DNA of 62,512 bases from Eubacteriales bacterium (GTDB lineage: Bacteria; Bacillota; Clostridia; Christensenellales; Aristaeellaceae), in contig JAQWCW010000017.1 of the NCBI GenBank assembly GCA_028705775.1, positions 1 through 62,512 of the forward strand, read 5' to 3'. How positions within the stretch are numbered: position 1 is the first letter of the stretch; every line of letters starts with the position of its first letter. Both the position numbers and the translations under genes were made by a program. Positions 17,296 to 26,354 of the stretch are shown here, in pieces. The notes below the pieces were generated by a model that saw only the letters and a list, made by a program, of their open reading frames with translations, was not told where the DNA came from and did no database searches.

Positions 17296-19077
17296 ATGGC
17301 TACTAAAAAACGCGCCGAAATCGAGGAAAGACTCAAGTGGAAGCTTGAGGATATATTTGAAACCAACGAGGCGTGGGAAAAAGAGTTTTCGCTTTTGAAG
17401 GAGGAGGTTTCCGCCTTTTCAAAGTATGAGGGAAAGGTAAGCGAAAAGCCGCTTGAGGTTCTTGCGGCCTGCTCCGAGCTTGCTCAGAAGCTTTCCAAGC
17501 TCTACGGCTACTGCTTCATGCGCAAGGATGAGGACAACACCGTTTCCCTTTATCAGGGAATGACCGACCGCGCGATGAGCCTTTACGTCGCGTTCAGCGC
17601 CGCCTGCTCCTTCATCGAGCCGGAGCTGCTTGAAATGCCGATTGAAAAGCTTGAGGAAATGCAGAAGGACGCGAAATTCTCCGATTACAGCGAGCGCATA
17701 AGGCTGCTCGTCCGCTCCAAGGCGCATATGCTGCCCAAGGAGCAGGAGAGGCTGCTTGCCATGACTGGCGAGCTTGCGCAGACCCCCGATAACGTATTCA
17801 CAATGCTCACCTCCGCCGATATGAAGTTCCCCGACATTCTTGATTCCAAGGGCGAAACCCATACGCTTACCGAGGGCAGCTTTGTAAAGTATCTGATGAG
17901 CGACGACAGAACCCTGCGCAAGAATGCGTTCGATACGCTGTTCTCCACCTATGAAAAGTGGGGGAACACGATTGCCGCAACCTATTCCGGAAACGTCAAG
18001 GCGGATATGCTCAGGCGCAACGCGCGCGGCTTTGAAAGCTGCATGGCTATGAGCCTTTATCCCTTTGAAATTCCCACCAGCGTTTATCATAACCTTGTCG
18101 ATGTTGTTTCGCAGAATATCCCCACGGTTTCCCGCTATGTCGAGCTGCGCAAGAAGGCTTTGGGGCTTGACGAGGTTCATCCCTACGATATGTACGCTTC
18201 GATGATTCCGGACGCGGACAAGAAGATGAGCTACGATGAGGAGTTCGAGCTTGTCTGCGAGGGTCTTGCGCCTTTGGGTGAGGACTATATCAAGGTTCTC
18301 CGTCGCGCCAAGGAGGAGCGCTGGATTGACGTTTATGAAAACGAGGGCAAGTCCAGCGGCGCTTACTCCAACGGGCTTTTCGGCTGCCATCCCTATATCC
18401 TGCTCAATAATCAGGATAATCTTGAAAGCGCGCTTACGCTCGCCCACGAGCTTGGGCATACGATGCACAGCTATTACAGCAACGGGACGCAGTGCTTTGA
18501 AAAGGCTGATTACTCCCTGTTTGTCGCTGAGGTTGCCTCCACCTGCAACGAAATGCTGCTCATGAGCCATATGCTGGACACCATGAAGGATGAAACGAGC
18601 CAGAAGTACCTTTGCAACGTTCTGCTTGAGTCCTTCCGCACCACAATGGTTCGCCAGACGATGTTTGCCGAGTTTGAGCTTAACGCGCATACGATGGCTG
18701 AAAACGGTCAGCCGCTTACCAAGGACGCGCTCTGCGATATGTACTACAAGCTCAATCAGAAGTATTACGGCGAGAAGGAAGTGCTGGATGACCTTCTGAA
18801 GGTCGAGTGGATGCGCATTCCGCATTTCTACCGCTCCTTCTACGTTTACGTTTACGCTACCGGCTTTGCCGCGGCTGTATATCTTGCAAACCGCATCCAC
18901 ACCGAAGGCGCGCCCGCCGTCGCGGATTACAAGAAGTTCCTTTCCGCCGGCTGCTCCGTCGGACCTCTTGACGCGCTGCGCCTTGCGGGAGTCGACATGG
19001 AGAAGCCCGACGCGGTTCACGCGGCTATGAAGGTGTTTGCGGAAACGCTTGATAAGCTGGAGGGTCTGCTCAAGTAA
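17296..19077 (+). CDS. pepF: Oligoendopeptidase F
   Basis: 593 residues, full length for the M3B/PepF family (about 600). The zinc motif HELGH lies near residue 384-388, followed by TMHSY, and the third zinc ligand Glu is expected in the EVASTCNEML segment. The enzyme is a cytosolic metallopeptidase that cleaves short peptides of about 7-17 residues. An AGGAGG site lies 8 bases before the ATG. It sits 12 bases after the MFS gene and is followed by a strong terminator, closing the unit. Confidence 0.95.
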   Translation: MATKKRAEIEERLKWKLEDIFETNEAWEKEFSLLKEEVSAFSKYEGKVSEKPLEVLAACSELAQKLSKLYGYCFMRKDEDNTVSLYQGMTDRAMSLYVAFSAACSFIEPELLEMPIEKLEEMQKDAKFSDYSERIRLLVRSKAHMLPKEQERLLAMTGELAQTPDNVFTMLTSADMKFPDILDSKGETHTLTEGSFVKYLMSDDRTLRKNAFDTLFSTYEKWGNTIAATYSGNVKADMLRRNARGFESCMAMSLYPFEIPTSVYHNLVDVVSQNIPTVSRYVELRKKALGLDEVHPYDMYASMIPDADKKMSYDEEFELVCEGLAPLGEDYIKVLRRAKEERWIDVYENEGKSSGAYSNGLFGCHPYILLNNQDNLESALTLAHELGHTMHSYYSNGTQCFEKADYSLFVAEVASTCNEMLLMSHMLDTMKDETSQKYLCNVLLESFRTTMVRQTMFAEFELNAHTMAENGQPLTKDALCDMYYKLNQKYYGEKEVLDDLLKVEWMRIPHFYRSFYVYVYATGFAAAVYLANRIHTEGAPAVADYKKFLSAGCSVGPLDALRLAGVDMEKPDAVHAAMKVFAETLDKLEGLLK

Positions 19078-19116
19078 ATCCGCTTAGCGCCAGAAAAATC
19101 CATAAAGTCAATAAAG

Positions 19117-19150
19117 GAACGCTGCCGGCTCTGCGGCGGCGTTCTTTTTG
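19117..19150 (+). terminator. Intrinsic terminator after pepF
   Basis: GAACGC-T-GCCG and CGGC-G-GCGTTC form the stem around a short loop, followed by TTTTT. It lies 40 bases past the pepF stop. The rest of 19151-19353 holds the pyrG promoter and an untranslated leader of about 100 bases in which I see no terminator. Confidence 0.85.
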
Positions 19151-19214
19151 CGCCTTGCGCTTCCGCTTTTTTGCGCAAATTATATTCTGCCTCGTCAAAA
19201 CCCGATTCCGACAC

Positions 19215-19243
19215 TTGACGAAGCGCCGCTCATTTTGTACAAT
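19215..19243 (+). promoter_or_regulatory. Promoter of pyrG
   Basis: TTGACG (19215-19220), a 17-base spacer and TACAAT (19238-19243). The expected start is near 19250. I see no GGGC initiation tract or leader terminator of the kind that controls pyrG in Bacillus subtilis. Confidence 0.75.
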
Positions 19244-19353
19244 AAATCAGTTAGAGCGTTATCACGCTGATGAATGCTTTGCTCGCATGAACTGCGAATA
19301 AATTCACCATGCTCCGCTTATCCGGCGGCGATGGGCTGAAAGGCAGAGGGTCA

Positions 19354-20976
19354 ATGAATACGAAATTCATCTTTGTAACGGGCGGCGTCGTATCCTCACT
19401 CGGCAAGGGCATAACGGCGGCTTCTTTAGGCAGGCTTTTGAAAAATCGGGGTCTGCGCGTTTCTATTCAGAAATTCGACCCGTACATCAACGTTGACCCG
19501 GGCACGATGAGCCCCTATCAGCACGGCGAGGTGTTCGTAACGGACGACGGCGCCGAAACCGACCTTGACCTCGGGCATTATGAGCGCTTTATTGACGAAA
19601 GCCTCACCCAGTCGGCTAACGTGACGAGCGGCCGCGTCTATAAGACGGTTATTGACCGCGAGCGCAAGGGAGAGTATCTCGGCGCGACGATTCAGGTAAT
19701 ACCGCATATAACCAATGAAATTAAAAAGAATATTCTTGCGGTTTCGCGCCTCCAGAACGCTCCGGACGTTGTTATAACGGAAATCGGCGGAACTGTCGGC
19801 GATATCGAGAGTCAGCCGTTCCTTGAGGCAATCCGCCAGATGCGCACGGAGGTCGGCAAGGAGAACAGCCTTTATATTCATGTAACCCTGCTTCCTTATC
19901 TCAAGCGTGCGGGCGAGCTGAAAACGAAGCCGACGCAGCACAGCGTTCACGAGCTTGCGGGAATCGGAATTCAGCCCGATATCCTCGTTTGCAGAAGCGA
20001 AATGCCCATTCCCGCTGATATGCGCGAAAAAATCGGGCTTTACTGCAATCTGCCCGCCGAAAACGTGTTCCAGAATCTGAACGCGCCCGGCGGAATATAT
20101 CAGGTTCCGCTCCTTCTGCATGAGGAAGGCTTGGACGACAGGGTATGCGAGCTGCTCGGAATCAAGGCGGGCGTTTGCGACCTTGCCGAGTGGAGCGATA
20201 TGGTCAAGCGCCAGATGACTCCCGAAAAGGATGTAACGATTGGGCTTGTCGGCAAGTATGTTTCCCTGCCCGACGCGTATCTTTCCGTCGTCGAGGCGCT
20301 TACCCACGGCGGAATCTTCCATCACTCCAAGGTCAACGTCAAATGGATTGCCTCCGAGGAGCTTACGGATGAAAACGTTGAAAGCAGCCTTGCGGACGTT
20401 GACGGAATCGTTGTTCCCGGCGGCTTCGGCGCGCGCGGAACAGAGGGCAAAATTTCCGCGATTCGCTATGCCCGCGAGCATAACCTTCCGTTCCTCGGGC
20501 TTTGCCTAGGAATGCAGATGGCGACAATCGAGTTTGCCCGCAATGTAGCCGAGCTTCGCGGAGCGCATTCGAGCGAAATGGACCCGAACACCCCTTATCC
20601 GGTTATCGACCTTATGCCCGACCAGCAGAATATTGACGAAATGGGCGGAACAATGCGCCTCGGAAAATACCGTTGCTCCATCATGCCGGGAACGAAATCC
20701 CGCGCGGCGTACGGAGTAAGCGAAATCGAGGAGCGTCACCGCCATCGCTATGAGTTCAATAACGAGTACCGTGAGCGCCTTGAAAAAGCGGGGCTTGTGG
20801 TTGCGGGGCTTAATCCGGAGCGCGATTTGGTTGAAATCATCGAGCTTCCGGAGCATCCGTGGTTTGTCGCGGTTCAGTTCCATCCGGAGCTTAAATCCCG
20901 CCCGAACCGCCCGCATCCGCTTTTCAGGGATTTTGTCGGCGCCGCGCTTGAGTATAAGAACGCTTCCGCGCTCTGA
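19354..20976 (+). CDS. pyrG: CTP synthase
   Basis: 540 residues. The N-terminal amidoligase domain begins [19 protein letters not shown]. The C-terminal class I glutaminase carries the nucleophile Cys in GLCLGMQ and the His/Glu pair in VQFHPE. It makes CTP from UTP, ATP and glutamine. The start at 19354 was chosen by the universal N-terminus and an AGAGGG site 4-9 bases upstream; an in-frame codon at 19309 would add 15 unlikely residues. Monocistronic, with its own promoter and a moderate terminator. Confidence 0.97.
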   Translation: MNTKFIFVTGGVVSSLGKGITAASLGRLLKNRGLRVSIQKFDPYINVDPGTMSPYQHGEVFVTDDGAETDLDLGHYERFIDESLTQSANVTSGRVYKTVIDRERKGEYLGATIQVIPHITNEIKKNILAVSRLQNAPDVVITEIGGTVGDIESQPFLEAIRQMRTEVGKENSLYIHVTLLPYLKRAGELKTKPTQHSVHELAGIGIQPDILVCRSEMPIPADMREKIGLYCNLPAENVFQNLNAPGGIYQVPLLLHEEGLDDRVCELLGIKAGVCDLAEWSDMVKRQMTPEKDVTIGLVGKYVSLPDAYLSVVEALTHGGIFHHSKVNVKWIASEELTDENVESSLADVDGIVVPGGFGARGTEGKISAIRYAREHNLPFLGLCLGMQMATIEFARNVAELRGAHSSEMDPNTPYPVIDLMPDQQNIDEMGGTMRLGKYRCSIMPGTKSRAAYGVSEIEERHRHRYEFNNEYRERLEKAGLVVAGLNPERDLVEIIELPEHPWFVAVQFHPELKSRPNRPHPLFRDFVGAALEYKNASAL

Positions 20977-21000
20977 TAAGCCTATTTTTGAATTTTTCTC

Positions 21001-21038
21001 GCGGACAGGCTCGTTTTCGGGCTTGTCCGCGCTTTGTT
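21001..21038 (+). terminator. Intrinsic terminator after pyrG
   Basis: GCGGACAGGC and GCTTGTCCGC form a 10-bp stem with one G-U pair, followed by a broken T tract (GCTTTGTTTA). The T tract is weak. Confidence 0.65.
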
Positions 21039-21081
21039 TATGTAATTTGATATTAATTTTTGAATCGGCGTAAAATACCTC

Positions 21082-21110
21082 TTGCATTACGCGCCCCGCG
21101 GTGCTATAAT
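21082..21110 (+). promoter_or_regulatory. Promoter of glnA
   Basis: TTGCAT (21082-21087), a 17-base spacer and TATAAT (21105-21110). The transcript would start near 21117, just before the attenuator hairpin. Confidence 0.85.
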
Positions 21111-21127
21111 TCCTCTTGTGAGAAACA

Positions 21128-21183
21128 AAGGCGTTTCGCATACGGAAGGTTTATGCCTTCGTTTGCGGGCGTCTTTTATTTTT
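21128..21183 (+). terminator. Attenuator-like terminator in the glnA leader
   Basis: Between the glnA promoter and its start codon, GGCG/CGTC, CGCA/TGCG and GAAGG/CCTTC stack into one long hairpin ending in TCTTTTATTTTTTC. A terminator here must be overcome to express glnA. GCATA and TATGC inside it can form a competing hairpin. The next gene encodes an ANTAR RNA-binding antiterminator, the obvious candidate to act here. I could not identify the classic paired hexaloop ANTAR target with confidence. Confidence 0.75.
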
Positions 21184-21229
21184 TCACATTCAAGTTTATC
21201 CCTGAGCATTCACAAGGAGGAGAAGGCAT

Positions 21230-22558
21230 ATGGGTTACACCAAGGACGAGATTAGGAAAATCGTGAAGGAAAACGACATTCAGTTCATTCGCCTGCAGTT
21301 TACCGACATCTTCGGCACGCTTAAGAATATCGCTATTACTCCGAGCCAGCTTGACAAGGCGCTTGACAACCAGATTATGTTCGATGGTTCGTCGATTGAA
21401 GGCTTTGTGCGCATCGAGGAGTCTGACCAGTATCTGCGTCCCGACCTTGATACCTTTGCGATTCTCCCTTGGCGTCCGCAGCAGGGCAAGGTATGCCGCA
21501 TGATTTGCGATGTATACACTCCCGACGGAAAGCCCTTCGAGGGCGACCCGAGGTACGTGCTTCGCAGAATGCTCAAGAAGGCTGCCGATATGGGCTATTC
21601 CTTCAATGTCGGGCCTGAGGCGGAATTCTTCCTCTTCAATACCGATGAAAACGGCAAGCCCACCCTCAAGACTCACGACCAGGCGGCATATTTCGATATG
21701 GGCCCTCTTGACCTAGGCGAAAACGCCCGCCGTGATATGGTTCTCGCGCTTGAGGAAATGGGCTATGAAATCGAGGCATCCCACCATGAGGTTGCCCCCG
21801 GACAGCATGAGATTGACTTCAAGTACGCCGAGGCGCTTACCACCGCCGACCGTATTATGACCTTCAAGCTCGTCGTTCGCTCCATTGCCGCCCGCCACGG
21901 TCTGCACGCCACCTTCATGCCGAAGCCCGTATTCGGCATCAACGGAAGCGGAATGCACACCAATATGTCCCTTATGAAGGACGGCAAGAACGCATTCTAT
22001 GATGAGAAGGACCCGATGCAGCTCAGCAAGACCGCTTATTCCTTTATCGCCGGCGTGCTTGAGAATATCCGTTCCTTCTCCGCAATTTCCAACCCGCTTG
22101 TAAACAGCTATAAGCGCCTTGTTCCCGGCTACGAGGCTCCCGTATATCTCGCATGGTCTGCAAAGAACCGCTCTCCGCTTATCCGCATTCCCGCCGCGCG
22201 CGGAATGGCAACCCGCGTAGAGCTGCGTTGTCCGGACCCTGCCGCCAATCCGTATCTGCTGCTCGCTATGTGCCTTGCGGCAGGTCTTGACGGAATCGAG
22301 CGCGGTCTTACTCCTCCCGCTCCCCGTGAGAACAACATCTTCACGATGACCGAGAGCGAGCGCGAGGCTGCCGGTATCGGCTCTCTGCCCGGAACGCTCA
22401 AGGAAGCGATTGACTTGCTTGAAAAGAGCGACCTCGTAAGGGCGACCCTCGGCGAGCATATCTATAACTACTATGTGGACGCCAAGAACAAGGAATGGGA
22501 CGAGTATCGCACCAAGGTACATGAGTGGGAGATTGAGCGCTACCTGACTATTCTGTAA
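21230..22558 (+). CDS. glnA: Glutamine synthetase, type I
   Basis: 442 residues, the usual length of the GSI-alpha form in Firmicutes. Signatures visible are DGSSIEGF, the metal-binding GPEAEFFLF, the [12 protein letters not shown] loop and an NRSPLIRIP segment. It lacks an obvious adenylylation tail motif, as expected for the alpha type, which is controlled by feedback and expression. It forms glutamine from glutamate, ammonia and ATP. An AAGGAGGAG site precedes the ATG. It heads the nitrogen cluster: glnA, ANTAR regulator, split glutamate synthase. Confidence 0.97.
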   Translation: MGYTKDEIRKIVKENDIQFIRLQFTDIFGTLKNIAITPSQLDKALDNQIMFDGSSIEGFVRIEESDQYLRPDLDTFAILPWRPQQGKVCRMICDVYTPDGKPFEGDPRYVLRRMLKKAADMGYSFNVGPEAEFFLFNTDENGKPTLKTHDQAAYFDMGPLDLGENARRDMVLALEEMGYEIEASHHEVAPGQHEIDFKYAEALTTADRIMTFKLVVRSIAARHGLHATFMPKPVFGINGSGMHTNMSLMKDGKNAFYDEKDPMQLSKTAYSFIAGVLENIRSFSAISNPLVNSYKRLVPGYEAPVYLAWSAKNRSPLIRIPAARGMATRVELRCPDPAANPYLLLAMCLAAGLDGIERGLTPPAPRENNIFTMTESEREAAGIGSLPGTLKEAIDLLEKSDLVRATLGEHIYNYYVDAKNKEWDEYRTKVHEWEIERYLTIL

Positions 22559-22594
22559 TTTGTCTTGCAAATCCCGATTAAAGGGTGTGGTAGA

Positions 22595-23158
22595 ATGGCT
22601 CTGATGGGTCAGAACGTTCTTGTAGCCGCACCGACGGCGGTTTCCTCCAAGCTGACTGCCATACTGCAATCCGCGGGTTACGGCGAATGCCGCGCGGTGC
22701 AGACGGGCGGCGAAGCGATGCGTATGGTTGAAAGCAGATGCCCCGACGTGCTTATAACGAGCTATCGTTTGAGCGATATGATGGGCATTGAGCTTGCGAA
22801 AAGCCTTTCGGATACGCTCAGCTCCATCGTAATCACCAACGAGAGTCAGCGCCAGCTTATGGAGGAAACGCCGGAGAATGTGATAGTCCTGTCCAGTCCA
22901 ATCAGCAAAGACGCTTTTTTATCGACTGTGTCTGTCATGCTAAAAATGAACCAGAGTATGCACAGCCTGAGCAAGCGCGTATCGGAGCTTGAAAAAGCCC
23001 TTGAGGAGCGCAAGCTTATGGACAGAGCGAAGGGATTGCTGATGGACCAGCATCATATGACGGAAAGCCAAGCGCATCGGTTAATCCAGAAGATGAGCAT
23101 GGACAGGGGAATGCGGCTTATTGACGTTGTTAAGGCCATAATGGAAGGCAATATCTGA
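22595..23158 (+). CDS. ANTAR-domain response regulator/antiterminator
   Basis: 187 residues. The N-terminal about 120 residues look like a degenerate receiver domain (ITSYRLSDMMGIELAKSL). A coiled-coil stretch follows (SLSKRVSELEKALEERK) and then a C-terminal ANTAR domain (MDRAKGLLMDQHHMTESQAH). ANTAR proteins bind paired hairpins in leader RNA and prevent terminator formation. The start at 22595 has an AAAGGGTG site upstream; a second ATG lies three codons on. The order glnA then ANTAR regulator then glutamate synthase matches the nitR arrangement described in solventogenic clostridia, so it likely controls glnA and the gltB-type genes in response to nitrogen. The input signal is unknown. 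Confidence 0.9.
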   Translation: MALMGQNVLVAAPTAVSSKLTAILQSAGYGECRAVQTGGEAMRMVESRCPDVLITSYRLSDMMGIELAKSLSDTLSSIVITNESQRQLMEETPENVIVLSSPISKDAFLSTVSVMLKMNQSMHSLSKRVSELEKALEERKLMDRAKGLLMDQHHMTESQAHRLIQKMSMDRGMRLIDVVKAIMEGNI

Positions 23159-23167
23159 GGCTTATGC

Positions 23168-23206
23168 AAAGATGCGCAGGCGGTTATTCGCTTGCGCGTC
23201 TTTTTC
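23168..23206 (+). terminator. Terminator/attenuator between the ANTAR gene and the glutamate synthase genes
   Basis: AAAGATGCGCAGGCG and CGCTTGCGCGTCTTT form a stem of about 14 bp with a 6-base loop, followed by TTTTTC. It starts 10 bases after the regulator's stop and 70 bases before the glutamate synthase start. It ends in GCGTCTTTT like the glnA leader hairpin, so it may be a second ANTAR target rather than a simple end. Confidence 0.8.
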
Positions 23207-23277
23207 TTACCTCAAAATCAGTAAAAAATCCTATTAAAAGCAATTTAATGTATGCTTTTCCGAAAGGAGACGCCCCG

Positions 23278-24396
23278 ATGCTCTACAATGAAGGCCGCGC
23301 GCACCTGCCAAACGGCTGCGCAATCAGCGGCATAATCGACACCTCCGGCGGGCTGTTCTCAGGCAGCGACATAATCGAGTCGATTGCCCTTATGCATGAG
23401 CGCTCAAACGGGCTTGGAGGCGGCTTTGCCGCTTACGGAATTTATCCCGACCATCCCGATGAATACGCGATTCACGTTTTTTATGATGATTTGAAGGCGC
23501 AGGAGAACGTGGAGGCGTTTTTGGAAAAGCATTTCCTGATAATGCTCTCGGAGCGCATCCCCACCAGAAAGAACGCCAATATCGTAAGAAGCCCGATTAT
23601 CTGGCGCTATTTCGCTCAGCCGCTCAGAAACCGCGTTGCGGTTTCGGGCTATGACGAGGAGGAATATGTCGCCCGCTGCGTTATCCATGTGAACAATGAT
23701 TTTGACGGCGCTTTCGTATTCTCAAGCGGAATCAACATGGGCGCGTTCAAAGGCGTCGGCTATCCGGAGGATATAGGCGAGTTCTATATGCTGGATAACT
23801 ACCACGGCTATTCGTGGACGGCGCACGGCCGTTTCCCGACGAACACCCCCGGCTGGTGGGGCGGAGCGCATCCGTTCACCCTGCTTGATTTCTCAATCGT
23901 GCATAACGGCGAAATATCGAGCTATGACGCGAACCGCCGCTATATCGAAATGTACGATTATCATTGCTCGTTGATGACCGATACCGAGGTTATGACCTAT
24001 CTTGCGGATATGATACTTCGCCGCCACGCGCTGCCAATCCATATGCTGCCGAAGATTTTCGCCGCGCCGATGTGGGAGGAAATCGCGAGAATGGACGATA
24101 AATCGCGCGAGGAATATGAAACGCTCAGAGCCGTTTACGCAGGCGCGCTCATCAACGGCCCGTTCTCGATTATCTTGGGCTTTAACGGCGGCTTCATGGC
24201 GCTTAACGACAGGCTCAAGCTCCGCTCGATGGTTACCGCAAAAGCGGGCAGCAAGGTTTATGTTGCCAGCGAGGAAAGCGCGATAAGGCGCATTGAGAAA
24301 AATCTTGACGAGATATGGACGCCGCGCGGCGGTGAACCCGTTATCGCGCTGGTTGACGAAAATGCCGATATCGGCAGAAGGAGGCGCGTGCTGTGA
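23278..24396 (+). CDS. Glutamate synthase, glutaminase-like (class II amidotransferase) subunit
   Basis: 372 residues, corresponding to the N-terminal amidotransferase part of GltB. ARFPTNTPGWWGGAHPF-type and HNGEISSYDANRRYIE segments are typical of this domain. A free N-terminal Cys nucleophile is not visible: the protein starts MLYNEGRAHLPNGCAISGI, and the Cys near residue 14 could be exposed by processing or serve as nucleophile. The start at 23278 was chosen by AAAGGAGA 7 bases upstream; upstream in-frame sequence belongs to the terminator. It overlaps the next gene by 4 bases (GTGA), so the subunits are translationally coupled. Confidence 0.85.
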   Translation: MLYNEGRAHLPNGCAISGIIDTSGGLFSGSDIIESIALMHERSNGLGGGFAAYGIYPDHPDEYAIHVFYDDLKAQENVEAFLEKHFLIMLSERIPTRKNANIVRSPIIWRYFAQPLRNRVAVSGYDEEEYVARCVIHVNNDFDGAFVFSSGINMGAFKGVGYPEDIGEFYMLDNYHGYSWTAHGRFPTNTPGWWGGAHPFTLLDFSIVHNGEISSYDANRRYIEMYDYHCSLMTDTEVMTYLADMILRRHALPIHMLPKIFAAPMWEEIARMDDKSREEYETLRAVYAGALINGPFSIILGFNGGFMALNDRLKLRSMVTAKAGSKVYVASEESAIRRIEKNLDEIWTPRGGEPVIALVDENADIGRRRRVL

Positions 24397-25898
24397 GCAT
24401 ATCCTTTCAGATGCCGCGCTATGAGGTGCTCAGGCGCGAGGACAGGTGCGTGAAGTGCCGCGTCTGCGAGCGCCAGTGCGCAAATCTGGTTCATCGTTAT
24501 GACGCGGATTTGGATAAGATGATTGCGGACGAAATGCAGTGCGTCAACTGTCAGCGCTGCGTTGTGATGTGCCCGACGCGCGCAATCGCGATTCGCCGCT
24601 ATCCGCTTGAGTACCGTGAGAACGCAAACTGGACGGAGCGCGCAATAGTGGAAATCCAGCGTCAGGCGGAGGGCGGCGGCGTGCTGCTTTCGGGTATGGG
24701 TTCGCCGGACGATAAGCCCGTTTATTGGGACCATATGATGCTCAACGCCTCGCAGGTCACGAATCCGTCCATTGACCCGCTCCGCGAGCCGATGGAAACG
24801 AGCGTTATGCTCGGCTGCAAGCCGGACAGCGTAACCCTCGGCGCTGACGGAAGCGTAAAAACGAAGCTGCCTCCGCAGGTTCGCCTCTCAATGCCCGTTA
24901 TGTTTTCGGCAATGTCCTTCGGCTCTATAAGCCTCAACGCGCAAAAGAGCATGGCGATTGCCGCAAAAAAGCTCGGAATAACCTTCAATACCGGTGAAGG
25001 CGGACTTCACAGGGATTTGGAGGAATACAAGGACGCGGCAGTTGTTCAGGTTGCCTCCGGACGCTTCGGCGTTCATACCGATTATCTCAGCGCCGGCTGC
25101 ATGATTGAAATCAAGATTGGGCAGGGCGCAAAGCCGGGCATAGGCGGGCATCTGCCGGGCAGAAAGGTGAACGCCGACGTTTCCGTAACCCGTATGATAC
25201 CGGAGGGAACGGACGCAATTTCGCCCGCCCCGCACCATGACATATACTCAATCGAGGATTTGCGCCAGCTAATCTTCTCGCTCAAGGAGGCTACCGAGTA
25301 TAAAAAGCCGGTATGCGTCAAGATTGCGGCGGTGCATAACGTTGCGGCAATCGCGAGCGGAATCGTCCGCGCCGGAGCCGATGTAATCGCAATCGACGGC
25401 TTTCGGGGCGGCACGGGCGCAGCGCCCACCCGCTTCAGGGATAACGTCGGAATACCCGTTGAGCTTGCGCTTGCCGCCGTTGATTCGCGCCTGCGCAAGG
25501 AGGGAATCCGCCAGCGCGTATCGCTCATTTGCTGCGGTTCAATCCGCAATTCCGCCGACATCGTAAAGGCTGTCGCAATCGGCGCAGACGCTTGCTATAT
25601 CGCGTCCTCGGCGCTTATCGCAATGGGCTGCCATATGTGCGGCACCTGCTTTACCGGCAAATGCAACTGGGGAATTGCAACGCAGGACGAGCGCCTTACC
25701 CGCCGCCTCAATCCCGAAATCGCCTCCGAAAGGCTTGTAAACCTTCTCAGCGCATGGAATCATGAAATAATGGAGATGCTCGGAGGAATGGGGCTTAACT
25801 CAATCGAAGCGCTTCGCGGCAACAGGCTTATGCTGCGCGGAATCGGGCTTAACCAGAAGGAACTTGACGTACTGGGCATTGCCCACGCGGGGGAGTGA
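24393..25898 (+). CDS. Glutamate synthase, central FMN/Fe-S catalytic subunit
   Basis: 501 residues. The N-terminus has two ferredoxin-like CxxC clusters (residues about 23-60). The rest is the FMN-binding glutamate synthase central domain, with TGEGGLH, GIGGHLPGRKV and DGFRGGTGAAPT segments and a CHMCGTCFTGKCNWGIATQ cluster. It transfers ammonia from the amidotransferase to 2-oxoglutarate. The GTG start overlaps the TGA of the gene before it, with AAGGAGG in the upstream gene. It is a separate polypeptide, as in archaeal and many clostridial enzymes, where one large GltB is split. Confidence 0.93.
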   Translation: MSISFQMPRYEVLRREDRCVKCRVCERQCANLVHRYDADLDKMIADEMQCVNCQRCVVMCPTRAIAIRRYPLEYRENANWTERAIVEIQRQAEGGGVLLSGMGSPDDKPVYWDHMMLNASQVTNPSIDPLREPMETSVMLGCKPDSVTLGADGSVKTKLPPQVRLSMPVMFSAMSFGSISLNAQKSMAIAAKKLGITFNTGEGGLHRDLEEYKDAAVVQVASGRFGVHTDYLSAGCMIEIKIGQGAKPGIGGHLPGRKVNADVSVTRMIPEGTDAISPAPHHDIYSIEDLRQLIFSLKEATEYKKPVCVKIAAVHNVAAIASGIVRAGADVIAIDGFRGGTGAAPTRFRDNVGIPVELALAAVDSRLRKEGIRQRVSLICCGSIRNSADIVKAVAIGADACYIASSALIAMGCHMCGTCFTGKCNWGIATQDERLTRRLNPEIASERLVNLLSAWNHEIMEMLGGMGLNSIEALRGNRLMLRGIGLNQKELDVLGIAHAGE

Positions 25899-25904
25899 AC
25901 GTAG

Positions 25905-26351
25905 ATGAAAAAGATTAAGATAAATTCCTCGCTCTGTGTCGGCTGCGGGCGCTGCGAAGTGTTCTGCACGGCTAACCATTCCGCTTCCCGCGATATTTAC
26001 AAGGCGTATACGCTTGAGGGGCTTCGCGGAACGAACAGAATTCATCTTCTTGAGGGGAACGACGGCTATGCCGTTCAGTGCCGCCAATGCAAGCATACGC
26101 CCTGCGTGTTTGCCTGCATTTCGGGAAGTATGCACGTAGACCCGTCAAGCGGAGCGGTTATCAACGATACCAAAAAATGCGTCGGCTGCTGGAGCTGCAT
26201 TGCCGCCTGCCCGAACGGATGCGTGTTCCCGTACCATGAAAAGGACGGGACAAAGTATGCGCTCAAGTGCGACCTTTGCCTCAGCGCGGACGGCGAACCG
26301 GCTTGCGTAAAGGCGTGCCCGAACGGCGCGCTGACGCTTGTGGAGGTGTAA
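25905..26351 (+). CDS. 4Fe-4S ferredoxin-type electron-transfer subunit
   Basis: 148 residues with four Cys-rich clusters (LCVGCGRCEVFC, CRQCKHTPCVFAC, CVGCWSCIAAC and a C-terminal CDLC...C), the pattern of HycB/DmsB-like multi-cluster ferredoxins. Six bases separate it from the central subunit and three from the flavoprotein. It probably carries electrons between that flavoprotein and the glutamate synthase core; this role is inferred from position. Confidence 0.9.
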   Translation: MKKIKINSSLCVGCGRCEVFCTANHSASRDIYKAYTLEGLRGTNRIHLLEGNDGYAVQCRQCKHTPCVFACISGSMHVDPSSGAVINDTKKCVGCWSCIAACPNGCVFPYHEKDGTKYALKCDLCLSADGEPACVKACPNGALTLVEV

Positions 26352-26354
26352 CGG

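Noticed and set aside
17419-19020. 533-codon antisense frame opposite pepF
   Set aside because: Same reasoning: it mirrors pepF codon use, has no SD at its start and no recognisable domain.
19151-19353. Riboswitch or CTP-sensing attenuator before pyrG
   Set aside because: The leader has no terminator hairpin and no GGGC start tract; only a promoter and plain leader are visible.
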